The translations under genes and the position numbers were made by a program. Positions 17,217 through 26,260 of a stretch of 64,000 nt of DNA are shown in pieces. A model generated the notes under the pieces. It saw only the letters and a program-made list of their open reading frames with translations, ran no database searches and was not told the origin of the DNA. Origin of the DNA: Dehalococcoidia bacterium (lineage in GTDB: Bacteria > Chloroflexota > Dehalococcoidia > Bin125); NCBI GenBank assembly GCA_022825265.1, contig JAJDXE010000013.1, positions 62,001-126,000 of the forward strand, in the 5' to 3' direction. Positions within the stretch are counted from its first letter, which is position 1. Every line of letters starts with the position of its first letter.

Positions 17217-17459
17217 ATGGCGACCCGACGAGTCCGCTTCACCTTTGAGGGCGACGCCGTCAAGGAACCCGTCATCTACCTCGTCGGCCACGAGTTCGAC
17301 GTGGTCACCAACATCCGCATGGCCGACGTCGAGCACGACTTCGGCTGGGTCGTCCTCGAAATCGACGGCGACCACGACGAAATCGACCGAGCCCTGTCCT
17401 GGGTCGAGCAAAAGGGAGTCCGCGTCGACCCCGTCGCCGGAGACGTCGTCGAAAGTTAG
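17217..17459 (+). CDS. NIL-domain protein
   Basis: An 80-residue protein from ATG 17217, preceded by TAGGAGG. The sequence is a single NIL domain (EPVIYLVGHEFDVVTNIRMADVEHDFGWVVLEIDG), an ACT-like fold found at the C-terminus of MetN transporters and as stand-alone proteins next to sulfur amino acid genes. It is translationally linked to thrC. A role in sensing or sulfur transfer in Met/Cys/Thr metabolism is inferred from context. Confidence 0.85.
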   Translation: MATRRVRFTFEGDAVKEPVIYLVGHEFDVVTNIRMADVEHDFGWVVLEIDGDHDEIDRALSWVEQKGVRVDPVAGDVVES

Positions 17460-17509
17460 ATTCTGCCCGACCATTCCGTACGCGCCGGCCGTCCAGCGGA
17501 GGGATTGTC

Positions 17510-18667
17510 ATGCCCGACCCATTTGAGATCGACATCCCCGACTCGGAGGTTCGCGATCTCAAGCGCCGCCTCGCTCAGACTCGTTGGCCCTCGGAGGTCG
17601 CAGACTCCGGCTGGCAGTACGGCTCCAACCTCGCTTACATCCAGGAACTCTGCGAGTACTGGCGCACCGACTTCGACTGGCCCGCCCGGCAGGCCGAGCT
17701 GAACCGCATGCCGCAGTTCACCACCCAGGTCTCCGCCGACGGCGTTGAGGACTACACCGTCCACTTCATTCACCAGCAAGGCGTCGGGCCCGACCCCTTC
17801 CCGATCGTCTTCACCCACGGCTGGCCCGGCTCCTTCTTCGAGGTCAGCAAGGTCCTCGGTCCGCTCACCGATCCCGCAGCCCACGGCGGCGATCCCGCCG
17901 ATGCGTTCACCGTGGTTGCGCCCTCGCTGCCCGGCTACGGCTTTTCTCAGATTCCTCAGACCGGAGGCTTCGGCCACATGCGAGCCGCCCGGATCTGGGT
18001 CGCGCTGATGGCCCGGCTCGGCTACGACCGCTACGGAGCCCAGGGCGGCGACATCGGCGCGCGAGTCTCCGCACTGACCGCCTATGAGGATCCCGAGCAC
18101 TGCATCGGCGCGCAGATCAACATGCCCAACAGTCAGCCGCCCGCCGATCATCCCGAGGAAGACTGGAACGAGATGGAACGGTCGACCATGGCCCGGATGC
18201 GCGACTGGCAATCCAGGGAAGCCGCCTACCAGTGGATTCAGGGAACCCGACCCCAGACCCTCTCCTACGGCCTGACCGACTCGCCCGCGGGCCTCGCCGC
18301 CTGGATCACCGAGAAATGGCGCACCTGGTCCGATTGCGACGGCGACATCGAGACGCGCTTCACCAAGGACGAGCTGCTGACCAACATCTCGATCTACTGG
18401 TTCACGCGGACGATGAACTCCGCCACTCGCTACTACTACGAGCGTCGCCAGCACGACCGCGCCAACGCCTTGCCCGGACCACTCAGGACCCCCGCCGGAT
18501 TCTCAGTCTTCCCCAAGGAAATCTTCAACCCGCCCCGTAACTGGGTCGAGGCCGAGTACAACGTCACCCAATGGTCCATCCACGACCGGGGAGGCCACTT
18601 CGCCGCCATGGAAGAACCCGACCTCCTCGTCGGAGACATCCGAGACTTCTTCCGCCCCCTCCGCTAA
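17510..18667 (+). CDS. Epoxide hydrolase, EHN-domain type (copy 1)
   Basis: A protein of 385 residues. The N-terminal epoxide hydrolase domain (FEIDIPDSEVRDLKRRLAQT, RWP, WQYGSNLAYIQEL) leads into an alpha/beta-hydrolase with oxyanion motif THGWPGS, nucleophile Asp in GGDIGARV and catalytic His in RGGHFAAME. It opens epoxides with water. The nucleophile elbow has Ile where the next two copies have Trp. It begins the series 17510-21841 and is a close paralogue of 19429-20586. Confidence 0.92.
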   Translation: MPDPFEIDIPDSEVRDLKRRLAQTRWPSEVADSGWQYGSNLAYIQELCEYWRTDFDWPARQAELNRMPQFTTQVSADGVEDYTVHFIHQQGVGPDPFPIVFTHGWPGSFFEVSKVLGPLTDPAAHGGDPADAFTVVAPSLPGYGFSQIPQTGGFGHMRAARIWVALMARLGYDRYGAQGGDIGARVSALTAYEDPEHCIGAQINMPNSQPPADHPEEDWNEMERSTMARMRDWQSREAAYQWIQGTRPQTLSYGLTDSPAGLAAWITEKWRTWSDCDGDIETRFTKDELLTNISIYWFTRTMNSATRYYYERRQHDRANALPGPLRTPAGFSVFPKEIFNPPRNWVEAEYNVTQWSIHDRGGHFAAMEEPDLLVGDIRDFFRPLR

Positions 18668-18712
18668 GGCCCGCGCCCCATCCGATGCCCCGCAGCCCAT
18701 CCGATGCCCCGT

Positions 18713-18750
18713 GCTTGCCTGCCCCGCACTTGATGCGGGGACACGGGGCC
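18713..18750. repeat. Palindromic intergenic repeat (CCCCGCACTTGATGCGGGG type)
   Basis: The gap between epoxide hydrolase 1 and the next gene holds a CCCCGCA/TGCGGGG hairpin flanked by CCGTG/CACGG. A related unit lies at 19128-19180. This is probably a REP-type element that can form a strong hairpin. Confidence 0.6.
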
Positions 18751-18877
18751 CAGACCTCGATCACCGAGCGGAGGAAGACAGTAACCCTCGCCTCACTTCC
18801 CTGATCGCCCCTCTCCAACCCTTCCCGAACTCGGTACGATCAGAACGCAGGGTCTATACGAACAAAAGGAGTAACTC

Positions 18878-19270
18878 ATGCCAAACCCATTCCACTACCG
18901 AGCCAGGATCGACCACCTCTGGCGACGCTCCGCCGATCACAACCCGGGTTACATTCGCCTCAAAGCGCTCAACGCCATCGTGCGCGAAATGTTCGCCCCA
19001 ACCGAGCGAGCCCGGCTCAACCACGAGATGTACCTCGCGACAAACCCCTACGACGTCGCCCGACACAAACTCCGAGACCTCTACGACCGCCCAGACGCTC
19101 TTGAGACCTCCCCCCTTGGGGGAGCCTGCCCCGCACCTGATGCCGGGGGTGCCCCGCACCCGTGCGGGGCGGAGGGGGCCGCCCCGGCGCTCACCCAGGT
19201 CGCCCCCGCCTGCGCGGAGGCCGACAGCCAGGAGAAGGAATCCCCCGAGGAAGACGACGACCCCTTGTAA
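18878..19270 (+). CDS. Small protein of unknown function with repeat-derived C-terminus
   Basis: A protein of 130 residues from ATG 18878, preceded by AAAAGGAG. Residues 1-76 form a charged helical module (YRARIDHLWRRSADHNPGYIR, KALNAIVREMFAP, NPYDVARHKLRDLYD) that I do not recognise. From residue ~77 the frame runs through a palindromic repeat (19107-19180), giving a Pro/Gly/Ala-rich tail, then ends in an acidic run. It lies between two epoxide hydrolase paralogues. The ribosome-binding site and the N-terminal composition support a real gene. Confidence 0.55.
   Translation: MPNPFHYRARIDHLWRRSADHNPGYIRLKALNAIVREMFAPTERARLNHEMYLATNPYDVARHKLRDLYDRPDALETSPLGGACPAPDAGGAPHPCGAEGAAPALTQVAPACAEADSQEKESPEEDDDPL
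19107..19180. repeat. Compound palindromic repeat inside the 3' part of 18878-19270
   Basis: A CCTCCCCCCTTGGGGGAG unit is followed by CCCCGCA-type hairpins (CCCCGCACCCGTGCGGGG). The same unit types occur elsewhere in intergenic gaps (18713, 20587), which indicates insertion into a coding region here. Confidence 0.65.
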
Positions 19271-19274
19271 CCCG

Positions 19275-19308
19275 CCTTTCTCTCTTTTTTCTTCTCGTTT
19301 TTTTTCTC
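19275..19308 (+). terminator. Polypyrimidine tract, possible terminator region
   Basis: Thirty-four bases are almost entirely T and C with runs of six and eight T, in a region that is otherwise very GC-rich. Short CCCG/CGGG arms flank it. It could assist termination after 18878-19270 or form unusual DNA structure. No strong GC hairpin immediately precedes the T run. Confidence 0.3.
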
Positions 19309-19428
19309 ACGGGCCTCAAACGGCTCCCGGCCCCGCCGTGCCCAGGTAATCGGCCAACGCCTGCCTCATGCGATACTGCCCGCGGATCACATCAACCAAG
19401 GACTCGCCCGCAGCGAGAGGAACACCAC

Positions 19429-20586
19429 ATGCCCGAACCATTCAAGATCGCCGTGCCCGACACCGAGATCCGCGACCTCAAGCGCCGCCTCGCGCAAACC
19501 CGCTGGCCCTCCGAAGTCTCCGACTCGGGCTGGCAGTACGGCTCGAACCTCGCCTACATGAAAGAACTCTGCGACTACTGGCGCACCGGCTACGACTGGC
19601 GAGTCCAGGAGACCTACCTGAACCGGCTGCCCCAGTTCACCACCCAGGTCTCGGCCGACGGCGTCGAGGACTACACCGTCCACTACGTCCACCAGGAGGG
19701 CGTCGGCGACAACCCGCTGCCGCTGGTCTTCACTCACGGTTGGCCCGGCACCTTCTACGAGGTCTCCAAGATCATCGGACTCCTCACCGACCCCGCCGCC
19801 CACGGCGGCGACTCGGCCGACGCATTCACGGTCGTCGCGCCCTCGATCCCCGGCTACGGCTTCTCCCAAATCCCCACCTCGGGCGGCTTCGGCCAGAAGC
19901 GCACCGCCCTCCTCTGGGGAGCGCTGATGCAACAGCTCGGCTACGAGAAGTACGGCGCTCAGGGCGGCGACTGGGGCTCGATCGTCACCTCCCAGGTCGC
20001 CTATCAGCACCCCGACAACTGCATCGGCTCGCACGTCAACATGCCCATCGGGCGCCCGCCGGCCGACAAGTCGCCCGATGACTACACCGACGAAGAGAAG
20101 GCCATCGCCGCCAAGGCGGCCGAGTGGCAGGCTCAGGAGACCGGCTACCAGGCGATCCAGGGCACCAAGCCCCAGACCCTCGCCTACGGCCTGACCGACT
20201 CGCCCGCCGGCCTCGCTGCCTGGATCACCGAGAAGTGGCGCTCCTGGTCGGACTGTGATGGCGACATCGAGAAGCGCTTCACCAAGGACGAAATCCTGAC
20301 CAACATCTCGATCTACTGGTTCGGCCAGACGATCAACTCGTCCACCCGCTACTACTACGAGATGCGCCAGAACCAGGCCGAGAACTTCCTCCCCGGCCGC
20401 GTCGAATCGCCCGTTGGCATCTCAGTCTTCCCCGGCGAGATCATCACCGCCCCGAGAAGCTGGTGCGAGCAGACCTACAACATCACCCACTGGTCGGTCC
20501 ACGACAGAGGAGGCCACTTCGCCGCCCTCGAGGAGCCGGAGTTGCTGGCCCAGGACATCCGAGACTTCTTCCGACCTCTCCGCTAG
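19429..20586 (+). CDS. Epoxide hydrolase, EHN-domain type (copy 2)
   Basis: A protein of 385 residues from ATG 19429, preceded by GAGAGG. The start matches the N-terminus of copy 1 (MP-PF-I--PD-EIRDLKRRL). Longer upstream frames run into non-homologous sequence. Motifs are THGWPGT, nucleophile GGDWGSIV and terminal His RGGHFAALE. It is closer to copy 1 than to copy 3, suggesting a recent local duplication. Confidence 0.92.
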   Translation: MPEPFKIAVPDTEIRDLKRRLAQTRWPSEVSDSGWQYGSNLAYMKELCDYWRTGYDWRVQETYLNRLPQFTTQVSADGVEDYTVHYVHQEGVGDNPLPLVFTHGWPGTFYEVSKIIGLLTDPAAHGGDSADAFTVVAPSIPGYGFSQIPTSGGFGQKRTALLWGALMQQLGYEKYGAQGGDWGSIVTSQVAYQHPDNCIGSHVNMPIGRPPADKSPDDYTDEEKAIAAKAAEWQAQETGYQAIQGTKPQTLAYGLTDSPAGLAAWITEKWRSWSDCDGDIEKRFTKDEILTNISIYWFGQTINSSTRYYYEMRQNQAENFLPGRVESPVGISVFPGEIITAPRSWCEQTYNITHWSVHDRGGHFAALEEPELLAQDIRDFFRPLR

Positions 20587-20632
20587 AGGGCTCCTCCCTT
20601 GGGGGAGCTGTCGCGGAGCGACTGAGGGGGCT
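20587..20632. repeat. Intergenic repeat (CTCCCTTGGGGGAG + GCGGAGCGACTGAGGGGG)
   Basis: It starts at the copy 2 stop codon. A CTCC-CTTGG-GGAG hairpin is followed by a second short palindrome (TGTCGC/GCGACT) and a G run. It belongs to the same dispersed class as the elements near 29776, 31143 and 32128 but is a distinct subtype. Confidence 0.55.
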
Positions 20633-20650
20633 GCACAGAGGTGGCATGAC

Positions 20651-21841
20651 ATGCAGACCTTCCAGATCCACGTCCCCGAGGCCGAACTGACCGAACTCCG
20701 TCTCCGCCTCGGGGACGTCCGCTGGCTGCCCGAAGTCCCCGACTCCGGCTGGCTCTACGGCATCGATCTCGCCTTCACGCAAGACCTCGCCGACTACTGG
20801 GCCAACGACTTCGACTGGCGCGCCATCGAATCGCTGCTCAACGGCTTCCCCCAGTTCAAGACCTCTCTCACCGCCTGGAACGAAGAGATCCTCGGGATCC
20901 ACTTCATCCATCGGCGCAGTCCGCGGCCCGACGCGCGCCCGTTGATGATCCAGCACGGCTGGCCCTCGACGATCTACGACTTCCATAAGATCATCGATCA
21001 ACTGGCCGAGCCAGCCGACCCTAACGCGCCCGCCTTCCACGTGATCGCCCCATCCCTGCCCGGTTACGGCTGGTCCGACATTCCGACCAAGATGGGCTAC
21101 GGACCCGCCGTAATCGCCGACATCTGGGTTGAGCTCATGGCCCGCCTCGGCTATGACGAGTTCCTCTATCACGGCGGCGATTGGGGAGCCGCCGTCGGAG
21201 CACAGTTCGCCCTCCGCCATCCAGAGCGAATCCCCCGAATCCATCTGACCATGGCCGCGCTCCCCCCAGGCGGGTCCGCGGCTGCTCCCGAGACCGACGA
21301 AGAACGACACTTCTTCGCTGAGGAACAGGCCGCGTACATCCGCGACGACGCTGCCCACCGTGGCATCCACGGCACCAAGTTCCAGACCATGGCCTTCCAC
21401 CTTGAGGACTCGCCGGTCAGTCTGATGGCCTGGATCGTCGACAAGTGGTGGATCCTCGCCGACATCATGCGCGAAGACGAGAAGCCGCGCGGCGGCGACC
21501 TCTACCGCCGGTTCAGCAAGCACGAGCTCCTGGCCACCGTCGCCATCTACTGGTTCACGCGCACGCAGTCCTCGGCCATGCGCATCTACCACGAGGCCAC
21601 CCGTCCACCCGCAGACGTCGAGGCCGAAATCGGCGGCCAGGCCCGCCTGCGGGAAGGACAACGGATCGAGGTCCCCACCGGCTTCGTCAAGCTGCAGCGG
21701 GGAACGCCGATGCCCCCCAGATCCTGGTGCGAGCGAGCCTTCAACGTCGTCCACTGGACCGAGTTCCCCGAGGGCGGTCACTTCCCCGCGATGGAAGTGC
21801 CCGACCTCCTGCTTGACGACCTGCGAGGCTTCTTCAGCTAA
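20651..21841 (+). CDS. Epoxide hydrolase, EHN-domain type (copy 3)
   Basis: A protein of 396 residues from ATG 20651, where homology to the other copies begins (FQIHVPEAELTELRLRLGDV). Motifs are QHGWPST, nucleophile GGDWGAAV and GGHFPAME. It is more diverged than copies 1 and 2, so it is probably an older duplicate with a different substrate. The TAA stop overlaps the ATG of the next gene by one base. Confidence 0.92.
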   Translation: MQTFQIHVPEAELTELRLRLGDVRWLPEVPDSGWLYGIDLAFTQDLADYWANDFDWRAIESLLNGFPQFKTSLTAWNEEILGIHFIHRRSPRPDARPLMIQHGWPSTIYDFHKIIDQLAEPADPNAPAFHVIAPSLPGYGWSDIPTKMGYGPAVIADIWVELMARLGYDEFLYHGGDWGAAVGAQFALRHPERIPRIHLTMAALPPGGSAAAPETDEERHFFAEEQAAYIRDDAAHRGIHGTKFQTMAFHLEDSPVSLMAWIVDKWWILADIMREDEKPRGGDLYRRFSKHELLATVAIYWFTRTQSSAMRIYHEATRPPADVEAEIGGQARLREGQRIEVPTGFVKLQRGTPMPPRSWCERAFNVVHWTEFPEGGHFPAMEVPDLLLDDLRGFFS

Positions 21842-22905
21842 TGCCCGTCGTCCGACACCACCTCCGCTGTCTCGACTGCCAGAACGAAGCCTCTGCTTCG
21901 TTGGAGCTATCCTGCGCCGAATGCGGCGGACTATTCGAGATCGAGTATCCCAGGCTGCCCGAGGGCGGCATGCGCATCCCCTTGACCGCTTTGCCCCTGG
22001 GCCAGGGCGGCACACCGACGATCAGCTTCGACTGGCCCGACGCCCGACGATTGCGTCTGGAACTGAAGCTGGAACACCTCTCGCCGACCGGATCGTTCAA
22101 GGATCGCGGCGCGGCGATGCTCGTCTCGGCGGCCTGGAGCGCGGGCAGCAGCGCATTCGTCGAGGACTCGTCCGGCAACGCCGGCGCGTCGCTCGCCGCC
22201 TACGCCGCCGCCGCCCGGATGTCGGCTGAGATCTTCGTCCCCGCCGACGCTCCCCAGGCCAAGCAGGCGCAGATCACCGCCGTCGGCGGCAACATCCACG
22301 CTGTCGACGGGGACCGGGAGGCGGTCGCCGACGCCGCCGAACAGTACTCCCGGCGGCAGGGCATCCCCTACCTCTCCCACAACCGAAGCCCCTACTTCAG
22401 CGAGGGCATGAAGCAGGCGGCCGAAGAGATCGCCGAGCACGGCCTGCCCGACGCCATCGTCCTGCCGGTCGGCAACGGCTCGCTGCTCATCGGCCTCTAT
22501 CGAGGCTTCCGCGAGCTGATCCAGCTCGACCGGATCGAGCGAATGCCGCGCCTCTACGCCATCCAGTCGATGAACATCAGCCCCGTCGCCGCAGCATTCC
22601 GCAACCACGAGCCCGGCGACCCGCAGCCCACCATCGCCGACGGCATCGCCGTCTCGAAGCCGCCCCGACTCGCCCAGATGCTGGAAGCAGTGCGCGAGAG
22701 CGGAGGAACAGCGAGCGTCGTCTCGGAAATCGAGATCGAGTCCGCACGCCGGACCATCGCCCAGCGCGGCCTCTACGTCGAGCCCACATCCGCCGTACCC
22801 CTCGCCGCCCTCAAGCGTCTCCAGGAACGCAACCTGATCGCCGATGACGAGCGCGTCCTCGTCCCGCTCACCGGATCGGGATTGAAGAGTCCGCCGATAC
22901 GCTGA
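21841..22905 (+). CDS. Threonine-synthase-like PLP-dependent enzyme
   Basis: A protein of 354 residues. The N-terminal ribbon is C-x2-C ... C-x2-C (CLDC, CAEC), the PLP lysine is in PTGSFKDRGA and the substrate loop is DSSGNAGAS. It is shorter than the thrC at 15964. PLP-enzyme motifs are intact, so it is probably active, but it could act on another amino acid, for example as a threonine dehydratase or diaminopropionate-type enzyme. It is translationally coupled to epoxide hydrolase 3. Confidence 0.8.
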   Translation: MPVVRHHLRCLDCQNEASASLELSCAECGGLFEIEYPRLPEGGMRIPLTALPLGQGGTPTISFDWPDARRLRLELKLEHLSPTGSFKDRGAAMLVSAAWSAGSSAFVEDSSGNAGASLAAYAAAARMSAEIFVPADAPQAKQAQITAVGGNIHAVDGDREAVADAAEQYSRRQGIPYLSHNRSPYFSEGMKQAAEEIAEHGLPDAIVLPVGNGSLLIGLYRGFRELIQLDRIERMPRLYAIQSMNISPVAAAFRNHEPGDPQPTIADGIAVSKPPRLAQMLEAVRESGGTASVVSEIEIESARRTIAQRGLYVEPTSAVPLAALKRLQERNLIADDERVLVPLTGSGLKSPPIR

Positions 22906-22910
22906 GATTC

Positions 22911-25091
22911 ATGCGGCGTGATACCTGGCCCGACCCCGCCTGGTGGATTTGGCGTCGACTGACTTCGGTCAAGTGGGCGATCGGGCTGATCCTCGCCGCG
23001 GCGCTCTTCTCGGCGATCGGCGTCATCATCCCCCAGGTCCCGCCGCAACTCGCAGACATCCCAGAGCAGGTCGAGGAGCACATCGAACTCCAACGCCCGA
23101 CCTGGGGCTGGTTCACCGACGTCCTGGCCGACTTCCCCTGGTTCTACGAGACCAACGGCGGCGTCTTCAACCTCTACAAGCAGCCCTACTGGTATGCAGT
23201 CGTCGCCTTGGTCGCGCTCGCGATCTCGGTCTGCACGGTCAGTCGAGCCCCGCCGATCTGGCGAACCGTCCGCAAGCCGCCCAAGCGGGTCAACGCCGCC
23301 TACTTCGATCGGGCTCGCCATCGCGCCTCCGCGCCCATCGCCGAGGACGCAGAGCCGGCTTCAGCTCAGGCACAGCTAGTCGAACGGCTCAGAGCCGCGC
23401 GATACAACGTCGAGGAGGTCGACGCCGGCGACGGCCAGGTGATGCTCTTCGCCGACCGCTACGGCTGGGCTCAACTCGCGACCTTCGTCACCCATCTCGC
23501 CCTGCTGTTGCTGCTCGGTGCGACGCTGGTGACTAAGTTCGCCGGTGAGGAGTACCAGTTCTGGGTCGCCGAGGGCGAGTCCCACATCCTCTTCCCACCC
23601 GGAGACGACCGCGCCCAGGTCCAGATCATCGTCGACGACGCCGTCGCCCGCTTCGCCGACGACGGACAGGCGTTGGACTTCCGCAGCTTCGTCCGCGTCG
23701 CCGAGGGTGGGTTCGAGGTCGGCGGCGGCGAGGTCACCGTCAACGGACCCGTCCACGCCGCCGGCTACCGAGTCCACCAGGCCGCCTATTGGGAGCACGG
23801 CGCGGAGCTGCGCGTCTTCGATCACGCCTCGGGTCAACTCCTCTACGCCGAAACGCACTTCCTCGACCAGCAGATCGTCGGCCCGCGGATTCGCGTCGAG
23901 CGGGGCGGCGCGGTCGTCTCCGAAGAAGTGATCTCCCTGGAGCACCAAGTCGCCGACGTCGTCATCGATGAGGAATCCGACGATCCCCGAGTCGCCGGCT
24001 ACACGCTGATCCCATTAGATGGAGTCCGGTCGCTGGCCATCACCCTGGTGCCTGTCGCCGAGGGGTTTGAGTTCTGGTACCGCGTGATCGCGACACCGCA
24101 GCAGCCGTCCGGTCTGACCTTCGCCGATCTCGGGGTCGGAGAGGAGCCGCCGCCCGCGCCGAGGCTGGCCATATCGGTCGATGGCGAGGTCGTCTTCGAC
24201 GGTCTCGTCTCGCTCGATCAGGCGCAGAACGAAGCGCGCCTGGTGGCGCTCCCGCTTGCTGAGGACAGATTCATCTGGATCGGCTTCCAGGACGGCGAAG
24301 TCGGTGAGGGGTTCTTCTACTACTCACCCGATCGCGATGAAGAGCGTGGCGGCCTCGCGGTCGGAGAATCCGTCGAGCTGAGCGGTGGAGTCCGTCTGGC
24401 GTTCCTCGGCTCCGAACCTGATCCGGCGCTGCAGGGATCGTTGGAGCAGGACCAGACACAGACCGTCGGCACGATCGCCCTGACCTGGCTGGGCGCCGAG
24501 TCGGTCTTCTACGAAGTCGCGCCGGATATCCCCGGCGCGAGCGGCGATGCGCTGATCGCGCTGGAACGTTTCGGCCTCGCGCGCACGGCCGAGCAGTTCG
24601 ATGCCCTGGGCGGCGAGAGCGTCCAGCTCGCGGTCGGCTCGACCAACGAGTCCTCGGCCGGCGGCCAGGTCGGACGCCCGTCGCGGATGATTCTTGGCCT
24701 CGGCGGCGAGACCGGCCGGATTGAACTGGACGAGGGCCAGGAGATCGTCCAGAGTGGATTGCGCTATCAGTTCGCCGGGCCGCGCGAGTTCACCGGACTC
24801 AATGTGCGACGAGATCCGGGCGGGATCGCCTTCTGGGTCGGGATCGGGCTCGGCATCGTCGGAATGACGACGACCTTCTTCATGCCCAGGCGCCGGATCT
24901 GGGCTCGGGTAACCAACGACCAGGTACAACTGGCCGGCCAGGCCGGTCACGGTATCGACATGACCTCCGAACTCCAACGTCTGGCCAGCGGCGACATCGC
25001 CCAGAAGCGCAAACTCCGTTTCGGACCGCGGCGCGGACTGTTCGGCGGCGATTACGCTCAACCTGAGGACGGGAGGCGGGACGATGGCTGA
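22911..25091 (+). CDS. resB: ResB-like cytochrome c biogenesis protein
   Basis: A protein of 726 residues. Near the N-terminus are a span after KRLTS-type motif (RRLTSVKWAIGLILAAALFSAIGVIIPQ), a second span (YWYAVVALVALAISVCTVS), a third around residue 195, a large periplasmic region and a C-terminal span (IAFWVGIGLGIVGMTTTFF). This is the ResB/Ccs1 layout, which works with a CcsA/ResC partner to deliver heme to apocytochromes c. No ccsA/resC is present in the window. It overlaps lgt by eight bases. Confidence 0.88.
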   Translation: MRRDTWPDPAWWIWRRLTSVKWAIGLILAAALFSAIGVIIPQVPPQLADIPEQVEEHIELQRPTWGWFTDVLADFPWFYETNGGVFNLYKQPYWYAVVALVALAISVCTVSRAPPIWRTVRKPPKRVNAAYFDRARHRASAPIAEDAEPASAQAQLVERLRAARYNVEEVDAGDGQVMLFADRYGWAQLATFVTHLALLLLLGATLVTKFAGEEYQFWVAEGESHILFPPGDDRAQVQIIVDDAVARFADDGQALDFRSFVRVAEGGFEVGGGEVTVNGPVHAAGYRVHQAAYWEHGAELRVFDHASGQLLYAETHFLDQQIVGPRIRVERGGAVVSEEVISLEHQVADVVIDEESDDPRVAGYTLIPLDGVRSLAITLVPVAEGFEFWYRVIATPQQPSGLTFADLGVGEEPPPAPRLAISVDGEVVFDGLVSLDQAQNEARLVALPLAEDRFIWIGFQDGEVGEGFFYYSPDRDEERGGLAVGESVELSGGVRLAFLGSEPDPALQGSLEQDQTQTVGTIALTWLGAESVFYEVAPDIPGASGDALIALERFGLARTAEQFDALGGESVQLAVGSTNESSAGGQVGRPSRMILGLGGETGRIELDEGQEIVQSGLRYQFAGPREFTGLNVRRDPGGIAFWVGIGLGIVGMTTTFFMPRRRIWARVTNDQVQLAGQAGHGIDMTSELQRLASGDIAQKRKLRFGPRRGLFGGDYAQPEDGRRDDG

Positions 25092-26010
25092 GCTGGTCGG
25101 GATCATCAATATCAACATCAACCCGGTGTTGATCGACACGGGCGGCTTCGAGCTCACTTGGCACGGACTCTTCACCGCCGTCGGGATCGCCCTGGGCGTC
25201 TGGCTGGCCGTCCGCCTGGCGCGCCGAGCGCGAATCTCCGAAGACGACGCCATGTCAATCGCCGTCGTCTCCGTCCTGTCAGGCATCATCGGCGCCCGCT
25301 TGCTCTGGGTCTTCGAACACACCGACCAGATTCAGAAATTCGGCGACATCTTCGCCCTCACCGACGGCGGTATCTCGATCTACGGAGCGATGATCGGCGG
25401 CGTCCTGGGCGGTTTCATCTACGTCACCTTCTTCAAGCCGGACTTTCCCAAGTGGGTGGCGCTCGATGTCGCCGCACCCGGCATGATTCTCGGACAGGCA
25501 GTTGGCCGGTTCGGCGACTTCGTCAACGGAGAGCACTTCGCCAACGCCTCCGAACTCCCCTGGGCGTTCCGCTACACGCACCCCTTCACCGACGGCCCCT
25601 GGTCGGCCCCGGGAGTCGACGGCTGGTTCCGAGGCTCGCGCGGATTCGACGGCGAAGCCCCGGTCGCTGTCCACCCCGTCGCCGGAGGCTACGAACCAAT
25701 CCTCGACTTCATGATCCTCGGCGGTCTCTTCCTGCTCAGACGCATGGGCGTCGGAGCAGGCTGGGGATTCACCTTCTACGTCTTCGCCTACGCCCTCGTC
25801 AGAGGGTCGCTCTCGCTCTTGCGCACCGACGAGGCAGCCATCGCCGGAGCGCTCACGGTCCCGCAGCTACTCGCGATTGTGACGGCCGTCGCAGCAGTCT
25901 GGATGGCGTTGCACCTGCGTCGACATCGACAAGACCCGGTCCCGACTGGCTTGACGATCGAGCGACACACCCACAGAGGCAGCCGACGCGGAGGCCTGGG
26001 TCGTGGCTGA
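25084..26010 (+). CDS. lgt: Prolipoprotein diacylglyceryl transferase
   Basis: A protein of 308 residues with about seven membrane spans. The signature GQAVGRFGDFVNGEHF corresponds to the Lgt motif (G-R-x-G-N-F-x-N-G-E) with Asp instead of the usual Asn. The N-terminal WHGLFTAVGI and GGISIYGAMIGG segments are typical. It transfers diacylglycerol to the lipobox cysteine and provides the substrate for LspA. Confidence 0.95.
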   Translation: MAELVGIINININPVLIDTGGFELTWHGLFTAVGIALGVWLAVRLARRARISEDDAMSIAVVSVLSGIIGARLLWVFEHTDQIQKFGDIFALTDGGISIYGAMIGGVLGGFIYVTFFKPDFPKWVALDVAAPGMILGQAVGRFGDFVNGEHFANASELPWAFRYTHPFTDGPWSAPGVDGWFRGSRGFDGEAPVAVHPVAGGYEPILDFMILGGLFLLRRMGVGAGWGFTFYVFAYALVRGSLSLLRTDEAAIAGALTVPQLLAIVTAVAAVWMALHLRRHRQDPVPTGLTIERHTHRGSRRGGLGRG

Positions 26011-26260
26011 GTCTCTACAGCTCGTGCTCTGGGTCAAGACCGATTGCAGCGCCTGCGATCGCGCCACGGAGTTGATGGCCTCGCTCTCGGCCGCCATGCT
26101 CTTCGACTGGTCGACCCGGGAGGGCGAATACGGCGACGCTGTTCCGGTCGTGGCAACGACCGACGGCCGAGTCCTGGCCGAGGCGCCGATCGGCGCCAGC
26201 GACCTGGTCGACGCAATCCTTGCCGCTACTGCTCCAGGTCGCCCGGATTGCCCAGATTGA
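26003..26260 (+). CDS. Glutaredoxin-like (DUF836-type) small thiol protein
   Basis: An 85-residue protein from GTG 26003, overlapping the lgt end. It has a beta strand, then CSAC ([15 protein letters not shown]), then [14 protein letters not shown], the cis-Pro-like region of thioredoxin-fold proteins. It may supply reducing equivalents, for instance to the APS reductase encoded convergently. The 3' ends overlap over 26226-26260. Confidence 0.65.
   Translation: MAESLQLVLWVKTDCSACDRATELMASLSAAMLFDWSTREGEYGDAVPVVATTDGRVLAEAPIGASDLVDAILAATAPGRPDCPD

Noticed and set aside
20483..22015. 510-codon minus-strand frame opposite epoxide hydrolase 3
   Set aside because: It is antisense to a gene with clear catalytic motifs and lacks any family features.
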